A stretch of 64,000 nt of DNA. Source: JAMHWF01 sp048500255. GTDB taxonomy: Bacteria > Pseudomonadota > Gammaproteobacteria > Burkholderiales > Burkholderiaceae_C. This document shows positions 48,118-57,702 of the stretch, one piece after another (positions within the stretch are counted from its first letter, which is position 1; each line of letters starts with the position of its first letter). A program made the position numbers and the translations under genes. The notes beneath the pieces are model-generated. The model saw nothing but the letters and a program-made list of their open reading frames with translations. It searched no databases and was not told where the DNA came from. Where the stretch lies: NCBI GenBank assembly GCA_048500255.1, contig JASNYH010000002.1, positions 1 to 64,000 on the forward strand, written 5' to 3'.

Positions 48118-48224
48118 CTCCGAGCTATCGGCCGCGGCCGGGCGTCATTGAGGCCGGCCGACTCCGCGCGCCGCGCACGGCGCGCCAAGTAGTACCGCCC
48201 GCCCGTGCCGGCAGTGGCGGCGGC

Positions 48225-48230
48225 TATCCT
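48225..48230 (+). promoter_or_regulatory. -10-like box before the exeA pseudogene
   Basis: TATCCT (4 of 6) ends eight bases before the relict exeA ATG at 48239, the same near-leaderless placing seen at argS and murU. The promoter-like element appears kept although the gene is broken. Confidence 0.35.
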
Positions 48231-48238
48231 AGGCGCCC

Positions 48239-49422
48239 ATGTACGCCCTTTCTTCGGCCTGGAGCAGGAGCTGCTCTCGATCGCGCCCGATCCGCGCCAT
48301 TCTACATGAGCGAGCATGCCACCGCGAGGCGCTGGCGCACCTGCTGTACGGCGTGGTGGCGGCGGCGGCTTCGTGCTGCTCACCGGCGAGATCGGCGCCG
48401 GCAAGACCACGGCAAGTTGCCGTTTTCTCGAGCAGAAAGGCCGCGGCGCTGCAACGTCGCCTTCAACTGAAACTGACCGTCGAGGAGCTGCTCGCGCCGG
48501 TGCGAGAAAGTTCCGCGTCCCCTACGAGCAATACCGGGCCGGCATGCCGACGGTCGGCGATCGCGTCGACGCGCTCAACGCTCTTCCCTGCGCCTGCCAC
48601 GCACGCCGCGTCGGCCAGAACAACGTGCCGTCATCGACGAGGCGCAGAACCCACGGCCGACGTGCTCGAGCAGCTGCGCCTCTTGACCAACCTCGAGACC
48701 AGCGAGCGCAAGCTGCCGCAGATCATCCCGACTGCTTAGCCCGAGCTGCGCGCGCTGCGCGCCCCGACCGAGCAGCTCGCGCAGCGCGTCATTGCGCGCT
48801 GCCACCTCGACGCGCTCAATGGTCTGGGAAACGGTGTTGTACTCTGCGCCGTCCGCTCGCCGTCGCCGGCTGCAGCGGGCTGATGCCATTCGACCGCGAC
48901 GCGCGCGCGCATCCACGCTGGCGCGCGGCAAAGCCGCGGCGCATCAACCTGCTGGCCGACCGCGCTGTTTCGGCGCTCTATGCGCCAGCGGGCGCGCGCG
49001 GGTCGATCGCGCCATCGTCGATAAAGGCGGCGGCCGAGGTAGCCTGGCAGGCGACGACGCGGCGCGCGAACGCGCCGCGCTGGTGCCGGCCGCGCGCCGC
49101 CTGGCTGGCCGCCGGGCGGCGGCGGGCGCGGCGGTGGTCGGCCTGCCGGCGTTGGGTGGTGGCGTTGCTGCAGCGCGATGCCGGCCCGCGCGGCGCGTCG
49201 GCCCCGAGCGCACCGCAGGCCGCCGCCTCGCCACCAGCCTCGTCTGCACAAATGGTCGTCGCGGACGGCGCCCCGGGTTATTTCGTCCGCCGTGGCTCTC
49301 CGTTGCCGGTGGGTTGCTGCCGCGTTTCCAGCGGCTGCCTGCAGGCGGCCGCGCACGCCGCAGCGGTGCTTGTCCGCGCCTGCCATCGCCTGCGCTGGCC
49401 GCCGCCGCGCTGGCCAGGGTAG
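48239..49422 (+). pseudogene. exeA: Type II secretion AAA ATPase ExeA/GspA, heavily degraded
   Basis: The start MYA and FFGLEQELLSIAPDPR (next frame) match ExeA. Homology then hops between frames: the Walker A GEIGAGKTT (48385-48411) is in one frame, Walker B DEAQN (48636-48650) in a second and TADVLEQLRLLTNLETSERK (from 48653) in a third. An in-frame TAG at 48737-48739 replaces the family's Gln (IGQPELRA), after which PELRA and QLAQRVIAR resume in the same frame. RINLLADRA follows near 48940. Many indels, one nonsense codon and missense changes (KLPQIIP for KLLQIIL) show real decay or very poor base quality. No functional product is expected. Confidence 0.85.
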
Positions 49423-49459
49423 CGCCGCGTCGGCGCGACGGCGCGCGAGGAACTGAGCG

Positions 49460-50296
49460 ATGCCCTACATCCTCGACGCCCTGCGCCGCGCGCCGACGCC
49501 GAACGCGAGCGCGCGGCGGCGTGCTCCGGGCTGCACGCCCAGCCGTTCCTGCCGACGTGCGCGACGAGCGCGCGGCATTGCGCGGCGGCGGGCCGTGGCG
49601 CTGGATCGCGCTCGGCCTGCCGCAGGATTGGCGCTGCTGCCGACGCTGGTGGTTGTCGAGCGGCGACGAGCCAGCCCTGCTGCCGACGGCGCCGACGGCA
49701 CTGCTGGCTGCGACCCTCGCGTGCTGGCGCCGCCGGCGCTCTCCTCCCGCGCCGGTGGCGCTCGCGGCTGCGCCGCCTGTCGTCGCCGAGCGGCGCCGCT
49801 GTCGCCGGCGCCGAGACCGGCCGCAACCCCACTCGCCGCCGCCCACCGGCCGCAGCAGCAGCAGCGCCACGACGCGCGCCGCCCCCGAGCGCACTGCGCA
49901 ACGCACAGCCGAACGCGCCGATCTGGGCGACGAGCGGCACCGCGTCCGGCTGCCCGCCCGCGCCCGCCTGCCGCCGCCGGGCACTGCGACCGCAGGCGCG
50001 CCGGCGCCGCCGCCTCGCCGGCCGCATCGGCGCCGGCGGCGCAGCCGCCCGCCGCCGCCGAGCCCGCACGCCTGCCGTCGCTGGCCGAACTGCCCGAGCC
50101 GGTGCGCCGCCAGCTGCCGACGCTGAAGATCGGCGGCTCGATGTACTCGGAGGCGCCGGCCAACCGCATGCTGATCGTCAACGGCCAGCTGCTGCACGAA
50201 GGCAGCACCGTCGCGCCCGGTCTGGTGCTCGAGCAGATCCGCCTGAAGTCGGCCGTCTTCAGCTTCCAGGGCCAGCGCTACGAGATGAGGTACTGA
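49460..50296 (+). pseudogene. gspB: General secretion pathway protein B (GspB), frameshifted
   Basis: GAGGA precedes ATG 49460 and MPYILDALRRA, the GspB start. The next expected residues DAERER are in another frame from 49495, and the membrane-segment region (DERAALRGGGPWRWIALGLP) in a third. The C-terminal domain is back in the first frame to the stop: LPEPVRRQLPTLKIGGSMYS, then RMLIVNGQLLHEGSTVAPGLVLEQI and the end FQGQRYEMRY. One open frame of 278 codons spans it, but its middle is Arg-rich nonsense. GspB works with GspA/ExeA in placing the secretin in the outer membrane, so both partners are lost together. Confidence 0.82.
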
Positions 50297-50309
50297 CGGC
50301 CGCCCGCGT

Positions 50310-50864
50310 TCAGCGCCAGCGTTCGAGCACGCGATAGGCGCCCGCGCGCGACTCGACGAGGGCGCAATCGCGCACCGGCCAGCGCAGCGGCTGCGCCGGC
50401 TCGGCAGCCGGTGGCGCCGCGCCCTGCGCGTGGCGAGCCAGCGTGACGTGCGGACGCAGGTGTCGCGCCTCGGCGGGCAGCGCCAGCGTTCGCAGCGTGT
50501 CGCCGAGCGCGGCATGCAGCGCGGCCAGGCGCGCCGGCACGGCGGCGCCGTCTGCCCTCTCGAGCACGGCGATGCCGTGCGGCCACAGCGCCGGCCGCGA
50601 CAGTCGCAGCTCGAACGGCGCCACCGGCACGCCGCGCAGCGCCGCCGCGACGTCGATGACGCGCGCGGCCGGCACGCTGCCGATGAAGTGCAGCGTCAGG
50701 TGCAGCTTGTCGGCGGCGACAGGCACGGCGCGCGGCGGCCAGTGCCAGGCGTCGCGCGCGGCGCGCAGCGCTTCGCGCACGGCGGGCCCGGGCCACAGCG
50801 CGATGAACAGGCGCGCCGTCGCCGGCTTGCGCTCTGCTTCCTTTCTTGCCGGGGGTCCGTTCAC
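50310..50864 (-). CDS. thpR: RNA 2',3'-cyclic phosphodiesterase (2'-5' RNA ligase family)
   Basis: A 184-residue 2H-phosphoesterase. The two HxT motifs are HLTLHFIG (~67) and HVTLARH, the pair that defines the active site; RLFIALWPGPAVREAL opens the fold. ThpR hydrolyses 2',3'-cyclic phosphates on RNA and can join tRNA halves in vitro. GTG 50864 overlaps the yjbQ stop (GTGA), which decides the start. It converges with the broken gspB, 13 bases away. Confidence 0.92.
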   Translation of the reverse strand: MNGPPARKEAERKPATARLFIALWPGPAVREALRAARDAWHWPPRAVPVAADKLHLTLHFIGSVPAARVIDVAAALRGVPVAPFELRLSRPALWPHGIAVLERADGAAVPARLAALHAALGDTLRTLALPAEARHLRPHVTLARHAQGAAPPAAEPAQPLRWPVRDCALVESRAGAYRVLERWR

Positions 50865-51304
50865 GGCCGCTGCGGGCCCGCGCCGGTGAGCTGCAGCACG
50901 ACTTCGCGCCGCTGGCCGCGCACGCGGTGCTCGTAGAGGTAGACGCCCTGCCAGGCGCCGAGCGCGAGCCGGCCGCCGACCATCGGGATGGCGAGCGAGG
51001 TCGGCAGCAGCGCGGCGCGCACGTGCGCCGGCATGTCGTCGGGGCCTTCGTCGCGGTGCTCGAAGAGCGCGTCGCCGTCGCGCACGAGGCGCGCGAACCA
51101 GCGCTCGAGATCGCTGCGCACCGCCGGGTCGGCGTTCTCCTGGATCACGAGGCTGGCCGACGTGTGGCGCACGTAGAGCGTGAGCACGCCGTCGGCGACG
51201 CCCTGCGCGGCGACCCAGCGCTCGACCTCGCGCGTGATCTCGACCAGCCCGCGCCCGCGCGTCGCGATCTCGAGCGTGGTGGCATGTTGCTGAAGCGGCG
51301 GCAT
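50861..51304 (-). CDS. yjbQ: YjbQ-family protein
   Basis: A 147-residue protein of the UPF0047/YjbQ family. LTLYVRHTSASLVIQENADPAVRSDLERWF is the conserved core with the His-Thr-Ser motif, and LPTSLAIPMVGGRLALGAWQGVYLYEHR is the family ending. E. coli YjbQ has weak thiamine-phosphate synthase activity; the real role is unclear. A -10-like CACAAT ends six bases before the ATG and there is no ribosome site. It is coupled to thpR. Confidence 0.93.
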   Translation of the reverse strand: MPPLQQHATTLEIATRGRGLVEITREVERWVAAQGVADGVLTLYVRHTSASLVIQENADPAVRSDLERWFARLVRDGDALFEHRDEGPDDMPAHVRAALLPTSLAIPMVGGRLALGAWQGVYLYEHRVRGQRREVVLQLTGAGPQRP

Positions 51305-51310
51305 GCGACG

Positions 51311-51316
51311 ATTGTG
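51311..51316 (-). promoter_or_regulatory. -10-like box placed for leaderless yjbQ mRNA
   Basis: On the minus strand CACAAT (4 of 6) is separated from the yjbQ ATG by six bases, the same geometry as at argS. No Shine-Dalgarno site and no clear -35 box. Confidence 0.4.
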
Positions 51317-51354
51317 GCGCGCCGCGGCGTGCGGCACGCGAGGCACCTCGTTCT

Positions 51355-52626
51355 TCAGGCACGCGCCGCCGGCGCGAGCCGCGCCAGCCGCCCCGCTGCC
51401 GCCAGGGCCAGCGCGCCGAATGCGACGCCGGCGGCCAGCGTGCCGCGCGCGCCGATGCGCTCGACGACGACGGCGACGACGTAAGGCGCCGCCGCGGCGC
51501 AGAAGAAGGCGGGCGCGAGCAGCCGGCCGGTGCGCGCGCCGTAGCCGGTGGCCTCGAACAGCGCCAGCGGCATCGTGCCGCGCGTGATCGTCATCGTGCC
51601 GTTGGCCGCGCCGTAGACGAGCACGAACAGCACCGCCGCCCACGACGCGACCTGCGCGCCGCCGGCGGCGGCGGCCGCGACGGCGAAGGCAGCCGGCGGC
51701 CCGCAGGCGGCGAGCAGGTTGAGCCGCAGCGCCGGCATCGCGTGCGCGTGCGCCGCGATCCACAGCCGCGCCGCTATCTGGCCGACGCCGAACAGCGCCG
51801 CCACGGCGACGGCCGCCTGCGCCGCCAGGCCGAGCGCGCCGAGCAGGCCGACGAGGTGCGAGGTGAAGCCGGTGACGAGAAAGCTCGTCAGCGCCACGAA
51901 GCCGGCATAGAGCAGGGCCGCCTCGCGTGGACGCGGCGAGGCCGGCGCAGCGTCGGTCACGGCTTCGCGAGCGGGGCGCAGCGCAGCGCCGCCGTCGAGC
52001 TGGAGCGAGGGCGGCGACGGCGATGACGGCGCGGCGCGACTCCCGCCAGGCGCCGGCGCGCGCGTCCGCGGCAGCAGCCGCAGCAGGGGCGCTGTCGCGA
52101 GCGCGCAAGCTGCGTAGACGCCCAGTGCGCCGCGCCAGCCCCAGTGCCCCGCGAGCCACTCGCCGAGCGGCCAGAACGTCGTCGACGCCAGGCCGCCGAA
52201 CAGCGTGATCTGCGACATCGCCCGGCGCGCCCCGGCGCCGCCGATGCGCGCCAGCGACGCGAACGCGGCGTCGTAGAGCACGAGGCGCATGCCCAGGCCG
52301 AGCACGACCCAGGCGGCGAGGTAGGCGGCGACGCCGTACGACAGCGCGAGCCCGCCGCAGCCGAGCGCCGTCACGACGGCGCCCGCGGGCATCACGCGCT
52401 GGCCGCCGTGGCGGTCGATCCAGCGCCCGGCCCACGGCGACGCCAGCCCCATCACGACGAGGGCGAGCGAGAAGCCGCCGTAGACGAGGCCGCGGCTCCA
52501 GCCCAGGTCGGCCGCGATGTGAGGGCCGAACACGCCGATCAGATAGTGGCTGACACCCCAGGCGACGAGCTGCGCGACGCCGAGCGCGACGACGGCACGC
52601 GCGCCGATCGGCGGCGGCTCAGCCAC
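51355..52626 (-). CDS. Major facilitator superfamily transporter
   Basis: A 423-residue, twelve-helix transporter. The opening ARAVVALGVAQLVAWGVSHYLIGVFGPHI and the loop WAGRWIDRHGGQRVMPAG are typical of oxalate/formate-like or monocarboxylate-type MFS members; the substrate is not clear. A disordered loop (~188-228, Pro/Ser-rich, SPSPPSLQ) separates the halves. The start is GTG 52626 with AGGG about seven bases upstream. It lies between yjbQ and a thioredoxin-like gene on the same strand. Confidence 0.87.
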   Translation of the reverse strand: MAEPPPIGARAVVALGVAQLVAWGVSHYLIGVFGPHIAADLGWSRGLVYGGFSLALVVMGLASPWAGRWIDRHGGQRVMPAGAVVTALGCGGLALSYGVAAYLAAWVVLGLGMRLVLYDAAFASLARIGGAGARRAMSQITLFGGLASTTFWPLGEWLAGHWGWRGALGVYAACALATAPLLRLLPRTRAPAPGGSRAAPSSPSPPSLQLDGGAALRPAREAVTDAAPASPRPREAALLYAGFVALTSFLVTGFTSHLVGLLGALGLAAQAAVAVAALFGVGQIAARLWIAAHAHAMPALRLNLLAACGPPAAFAVAAAAAGGAQVASWAAVLFVLVYGAANGTMTITRGTMPLALFEATGYGARTGRLLAPAFFCAAAAPYVVAVVVERIGARGTLAAGVAFGALALAAAGRLARLAPAARA

Positions 52627-52709
52627 GGCCGCCCTGCGCGATTGCTCGAGGTGCGCGCCGCAGCACCGCGTGCGGGCGCGCCACGCCGCCGGCCGCGGCG
52701 CCGCGTCGT

Positions 52710-53087
52710 TCAGGCGCCGCGCGCATCCCGATGCGCGCGCAGCCGCGCCGGCAGGCCGAGCGTCGAGCCCGACGCGACGGGCACGAGCGCGTCATCGAGC
52801 GCGCTGCGCACCAGGCGCGCCAGCGTCGGCGCGTGCGGCGTGTGCGCGCCGGCGAACAGCACGTCGTCGCCGCGCGCGACGACGAGCGTCGGGAAGTCCT
52901 CGACGTCGAAATCGCCGACGACGTCGGCATCGTCCTCGATGTCGACCCACACGAAGGCGGCGCGCGCCGCGTCGAAGCTGCGCGCCACGACGCCGAACGC
53001 GTCGCGCCAGTCGCGGCAGGTGCCGCACCAGTCGGCGCACAGGCAGGCCACGACGATGATGCCGCCTCGCGGGGGGTCCGTGCTCAT
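52710..53087 (-). CDS. Cytosolic thioredoxin-like protein
   Basis: A 125-residue thioredoxin fold without signal peptide. The active site is Cys21-Gly-Thr-Cys24 in LCADWCGTCRDW; FVWVDIEDDADVVGDFDVEDFPTLVVARG contains the cis-Pro (FPT). It lacks the classical WCGPC, so its redox potential and partner may differ from thioredoxin. No ribosome site precedes the ATG; a -10-like CACACT (53096-53101, minus strand) ends eight bases upstream. It is divergent from the PaiB-like gene. Confidence 0.88.
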   Translation of the reverse strand: MSTDPPRGGIIVVACLCADWCGTCRDWRDAFGVVARSFDAARAAFVWVDIEDDADVVGDFDVEDFPTLVVARGDDVLFAGAHTPHAPTLARLVRSALDDALVPVASGSTLGLPARLRAHRDARGA

Positions 53088-53156
53088 GGCGACGCAGTGT
53101 GCCGCACTCGCTGGTAGGCTGGCAGCGTCCGCGCCTGCTGCAAGGAGTCGTTCCGC

Positions 53157-53825
53157 ATGTACCAGCCGAGCCCTTTCGTCGAACGCCGCATCGACGTGCT
53201 GGAGGCGCTGATCGCGGCCAGGCCGCTGGGCACGCTGATCCGGCTCGACGCCGACGGCGCGCTGCAGGCCGACGCCGTTCCGCTGCTCGTCGAGGCGGGC
53301 GGCGGGCCGCTGGGCACGTTGCGCGGCCACGTGGCGCGCGCCAACCCGCTGTGGCGCGACGCGGGGGCCGGCGGCGTGCCGGTGCTCGTCGTCTTCCATG
53401 GGCCGCAGGGCTACGTCAGCCCGTCGTGGTATGCGTCGAAGGCCGAGCACGGCAAGGTCGTGCCGACGTGGAACTATGTCGTCGTGCAGGCGCGCGGCAC
53501 GCTGCGCGCCGTCGACGACGCGGTCTGGCTGCGCGGCTTCGTCAAGCGGCTGACCGAGCGCTTCGAGGCCGGGCGCGAGACGCCATGGTCGGTCGACGAC
53601 GCGCCGCCCGACTACACGGCGGCGACGCTGCGCGCCATCGTCGGCATCGAGATCGAGCTCGGGTCGCTGGAAGGCAAGTACAAGCTCAGCCAGAACCGCG
53701 ATGCCGCCGACCGCGAAGGCGTCGTCGCCGGGCTGCGCCGCGATGCGGCGCGCATCGGCCGCACGGCCGATGCGGCGGCGTTGGCCGACGCCGTCGAGCA
53801 GGCGCAACTCGCGCCGCGCGGATGA
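53157..53825 (+). CDS. PaiB-family FMN-binding negative regulator
   Basis: A 222-residue flavin-reductase-like split-barrel protein. MYQPSPFVERRIDVLEALI, AVPLLVE, GHVARANPLWRD and GPQGYVSPSWYASKAEHGKVVPTWNYVVVQARG are hallmark PaiB motifs, and IVGIEIELGSLEGKYKLSQNR closes the core. Bacillus PaiB is called a negative regulator of sporulation and protease genes, but DNA binding has not been shown for most relatives. AGGAG lies nine bases before the ATG. It precedes the ABC importer operon by 73 bases, which contain a dispersed repeat. Confidence 0.93.
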   Translation: MYQPSPFVERRIDVLEALIAARPLGTLIRLDADGALQADAVPLLVEAGGGPLGTLRGHVARANPLWRDAGAGGVPVLVVFHGPQGYVSPSWYASKAEHGKVVPTWNYVVVQARGTLRAVDDAVWLRGFVKRLTERFEAGRETPWSVDDAPPDYTAATLRAIVGIEIELGSLEGKYKLSQNRDAADREGVVAGLRRDAARIGRTADAAALADAVEQAQLAPRG

Positions 53826-53860
53826 TCTGGATCAAGGTGCCCGCCCGACGCGTCGGCGAC

Positions 53861-53885
53861 GCTCGCCGGCGCGATCCGTCCACCG
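53861..53885. repeat. Copy 2 of the 25-base dispersed repeat, before the ABC importer operon
   Basis: Matches 38905-38929 at 24 of 25 bases. Here the second hairpin arm (GGACGG) is missing and the repeat runs into the GAGGAG ribosome site of the next gene, so this copy lies in the leader of the importer operon. Confidence 0.55.
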
Positions 53886-53898
53886 AGGAGACAACACG

Positions 53899-54903
53899 AT
53901 GAACAAGCTGCTAGTCGCGCTCGCCGCCGTCGCCTGCACGGCGCTCGCACAGGCCCAGGTCCAGGACAAGGCGCTCGTCGACAAGGCACGCGCCGAAGGC
54001 AAGGCCTCGTTCTACGCCAACATCACCGCCGTCGAGCCGATCATGAAGGCGTTCGCCGACGAGACGGGCGTGAAGGCCGAGTACACGCGCATCTCGACCT
54101 CGAAGTTCGTCGCCACGGCAATCACGGAGTTCGAGGCCGGCAAGCTGATGGCCGACGTGGTGCAGGCGCCGCTGCCGGTGCTCGAGCTGCTCAAGGAAAA
54201 AGGCGTGCTCGCGGCCTACCGCTCGCCGGCCGCCGCCGGCTATCCCGAGTGGACGCGCAAGGACGACCGCATCCAGCTGTTCGGCATCGAGTACGTGGCG
54301 CTGATCTACAACAAGGAGCGCGTCAAGAAGGACGACGTGCCCAAGCGCTATGAAGACCTGACGCTGCCGAAGTGGAAGAACCAGATCGTGATGGCCAACC
54401 CGGCCAACCACCCGACGACGATCTCGTGGCTCGTCGGCCTGAAGGAGAACGTGTTCGCGTCGGAAGCCGACTGGCGCAAGTTCCTGCAGGGGCTGGCGGC
54501 CAACCGGCCGATGTTCGTCGCGTCGTTCGGGCCGACGCCCGCGCCCGTTGAGAGCGGCGAGAAGCTGATCGCCATCTCGATGCCCAAGTACATCGTGACC
54601 AAGGCGCCGGCGCCGCTCGACTGGGCGCGCGTGTCGCAGCCGATGCTCGGCACGCCGCGCGCCATCGCCGTCACGTCGAAGGCGCCGCACCCGGCGGCGG
54701 CGCGCGCCTTCGTCGACTACTGGCTGTCGAAGCAGTCGATGCAGATGCTCGCCAGGGACGTCGGCGAATACGTGCTGGCGCCGGGCGTGCACCCGCCCAT
54801 CGACGGCATCCAGAGCGCCAAGGTGATCGCGATCCGCGAGCTGTCGGACGACGAGATCGAGAAGTGGGGCGCCGAGTTCAGGAAGATCTTCGACGTCAAG
54901 TGA
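53899..54903 (+). CDS. ABC importer periplasmic binding protein (AfuA/FbpA-like)
   Basis: A 334-residue exported protein with a signal peptide (~1-20, ALAQAQ). KARAEGKASFYANITAVEPIMKAFADETGVKAEYTR and FEAGKLMADVVQAPLPVLELLKEKGVL match the ferric-ion/phosphonate-type binding fold. The adjacent Tyr pair that holds iron in FbpA is not seen, so an iron role is doubtful; organophosphonates, polyamines or other anions are possible. GAGGAG lies eight bases before the ATG. ATPase and permease genes follow after 13 and 10 bases. Confidence 0.88.
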   Translation: MNKLLVALAAVACTALAQAQVQDKALVDKARAEGKASFYANITAVEPIMKAFADETGVKAEYTRISTSKFVATAITEFEAGKLMADVVQAPLPVLELLKEKGVLAAYRSPAAAGYPEWTRKDDRIQLFGIEYVALIYNKERVKKDDVPKRYEDLTLPKWKNQIVMANPANHPTTISWLVGLKENVFASEADWRKFLQGLAANRPMFVASFGPTPAPVESGEKLIAISMPKYIVTKAPAPLDWARVSQPMLGTPRAIAVTSKAPHPAAARAFVDYWLSKQSMQMLARDVGEYVLAPGVHPPIDGIQSAKVIAIRELSDDEIEKWGAEFRKIFDVK

Positions 54904-54916
54904 CGACGGCGCCGTC

Positions 54917-56008
<1,092 letters not shown>

Positions 56009-56018
56009 CACGACGCGC

Positions 56019-57692
56019 ATGGACCGCGACCGCAACCGCCTGACCTGGCTGCTGATCGCCATCGTCGGCGCGCTGACGGTGTGCCCGGTGGCGATGCTCG
56101 CGCTCGGCAGCTTCTCCGAGGGGCTGACGGCGTTCGGCGACTTCACCGTCGACAAGTACGTCGACGCCTACGGCGACCCGGCGTTCGTCGACGTGATGTG
56201 GAACACGACGCTGTTCGTGATCGGCTCGTCGCTGCTGTCGACGGTGCTGGCCGTCTTCCTCGCCTACCTCAACACACGCACCGACATTCCGTTCAAGTCG
56301 CTGTTCCGGCTCATCTCGATCGTTCCGATGATGATCCCGCACCTGCTGTTCTCGGTGAGCTGGGCGCTGTTGCTCAATCCGTCGAACGGCCTGATCAACG
56401 TCGGCCTGAAGGAGGCGTTCGGTCTCGACGCGGCACCGTTCGACATCTACACGCTCGGCGGCATGATCCTCGTCGAGGGCCTGCTCGACCTGCCGATCGC
56501 CTACCTGATCGTCGCGCCGGCGATGGCGTCGTTCGACGTCGCGCTCGAGGAGTCGTCGCGCGTGTTCGGCGCCGGCTCGTGGCGCACGCTGGTGCGCATC
56601 ACGCTGCCGGTGCTGCGTCCGGCCATCCTGGCGGCGTTCATCCTCGGCGTCGTGCGCAGCCTGGCGTCGTTCGCCGTGCCGTCGGTGCTGGGCATGCCGG
56701 GGCGCGTGCAGGTGCTCGCGACGCACCTCTACGGCATGATCGCCACCGGCTTCGCCACCGACTACGGCAAGGCCGCCGCGCTCGGCATGAGCGTGCTCGC
56801 CGCGTCGGTCACGCTGATCGTCGTCTACCGCGCGCTCACCGCCGAGAGCGAGAAGTTCGTGACGATCGCCGGCCGCGGCTTCCGGCCGAGCATCGTCGCG
56901 CTCGGGCGCGCGCGGCTGCCGCTGTTCGCGCTGGTCGGCACGCTGTCGTTCGTGCTCGTCGTGCTGCCCGTCGCGGTGCTCGCCTACACGTCGTTCGTGC
57001 CGTACTCGATGCTGCCCGGCGCGCGCGCCTTCGCCGCGATGAGCCTGCGCCACTGGCACGCCGTGCTCGCCGACCCGATCTCGCTGCTGGCGCTGAAGAA
57101 CAGCCTGTTCCTCGCCGTCGCCGGCGCGACGCTCGGCGTGCTGCTGTCGATCTTCGTCGCCTACGTCATCGTCAAGGTGAAGACGCGCGCCGCCGGCCTG
57201 CTCGAATCGCTGAGCTACCTGTCGTTCTCGTTCCCGGGCATCGTGATCGGCGTCGGCTTCATGTGGTTCTTCGTGCAAACGCCGCTGTACGCGACGATCT
57301 GGGCGCTGCTGCTCGGCTACGTCGCGACCTACCTGCCCTACGGCATCCGCCCGATGTCGAGCGCCTTCGTGCAGATCCACGCGCACCTGGAGGAGTCGTC
57401 GGCCGTGTGCGGCGCGCGCCCGCTGACGACGATGCGCCGCATCATCGTGCCGCTGCTCGTGCCCGGCATCGTCTCGGGCTGGATCCTGATGGCGGCGATG
57501 TTCGTGCGCGAGCTGACGCTGTCCGTCGTGCTGTCGCGCCCGGGCACCGAGGTGCTCGCGGTGCAGATCCTGCGCTTCGCCGAGGACGGCCTGTGGGGCC
57601 GCCTGTCGGCGCTCGGCATCGTGATGATCGCCATCTCGACCGCGCTCGTCTTCGCGGCGAGCTGGGTCGGGCAGCGCTTTCGCATCGCCTGA
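56019..57692 (+). CDS. ABC importer permease, two-domain (FbpB-like)
   Basis: A 557-residue membrane protein with about twelve helices in two homologous halves, each with an ATPase-contact loop (EESSRVFGAGSWRTLVRITLPVLRP and EESSAVCGARPLTTMRRIIVPLLVP). Such fused permeases are usual in FbpABC-type importers. The start ATG lies ten bases after the ATPase stop without a good ribosome site, which suggests coupling. The operon ends here; the next gene converges, leaving ten bases. Confidence 0.95.
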   Translation: MDRDRNRLTWLLIAIVGALTVCPVAMLALGSFSEGLTAFGDFTVDKYVDAYGDPAFVDVMWNTTLFVIGSSLLSTVLAVFLAYLNTRTDIPFKSLFRLISIVPMMIPHLLFSVSWALLLNPSNGLINVGLKEAFGLDAAPFDIYTLGGMILVEGLLDLPIAYLIVAPAMASFDVALEESSRVFGAGSWRTLVRITLPVLRPAILAAFILGVVRSLASFAVPSVLGMPGRVQVLATHLYGMIATGFATDYGKAAALGMSVLAASVTLIVVYRALTAESEKFVTIAGRGFRPSIVALGRARLPLFALVGTLSFVLVVLPVAVLAYTSFVPYSMLPGARAFAAMSLRHWHAVLADPISLLALKNSLFLAVAGATLGVLLSIFVAYVIVKVKTRAAGLLESLSYLSFSFPGIVIGVGFMWFFVQTPLYATIWALLLGYVATYLPYGIRPMSSAFVQIHAHLEESSAVCGARPLTTMRRIIVPLLVPGIVSGWILMAAMFVRELTLSVVLSRPGTEVLAVQILRFAEDGLWGRLSALGIVMIAISTALVFAASWVGQRFRIA

Positions 57693-57702
57693 GCACAGGC
57701 GA

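Noticed and set aside
49460..50296. Treating the 278-codon frame as an intact GspB
   Set aside because: Start and end match GspB, but the middle is Arg-rich and the expected DAERER and membrane segments are in other frames.
48239..50296. A genomic island or mobile element as the cause of the broken region
   Set aside because: No transposase, integrase, terminal repeat or tRNA edge is visible; the fragments align in order to exeA and gspB, which points to decay in place or base errors.
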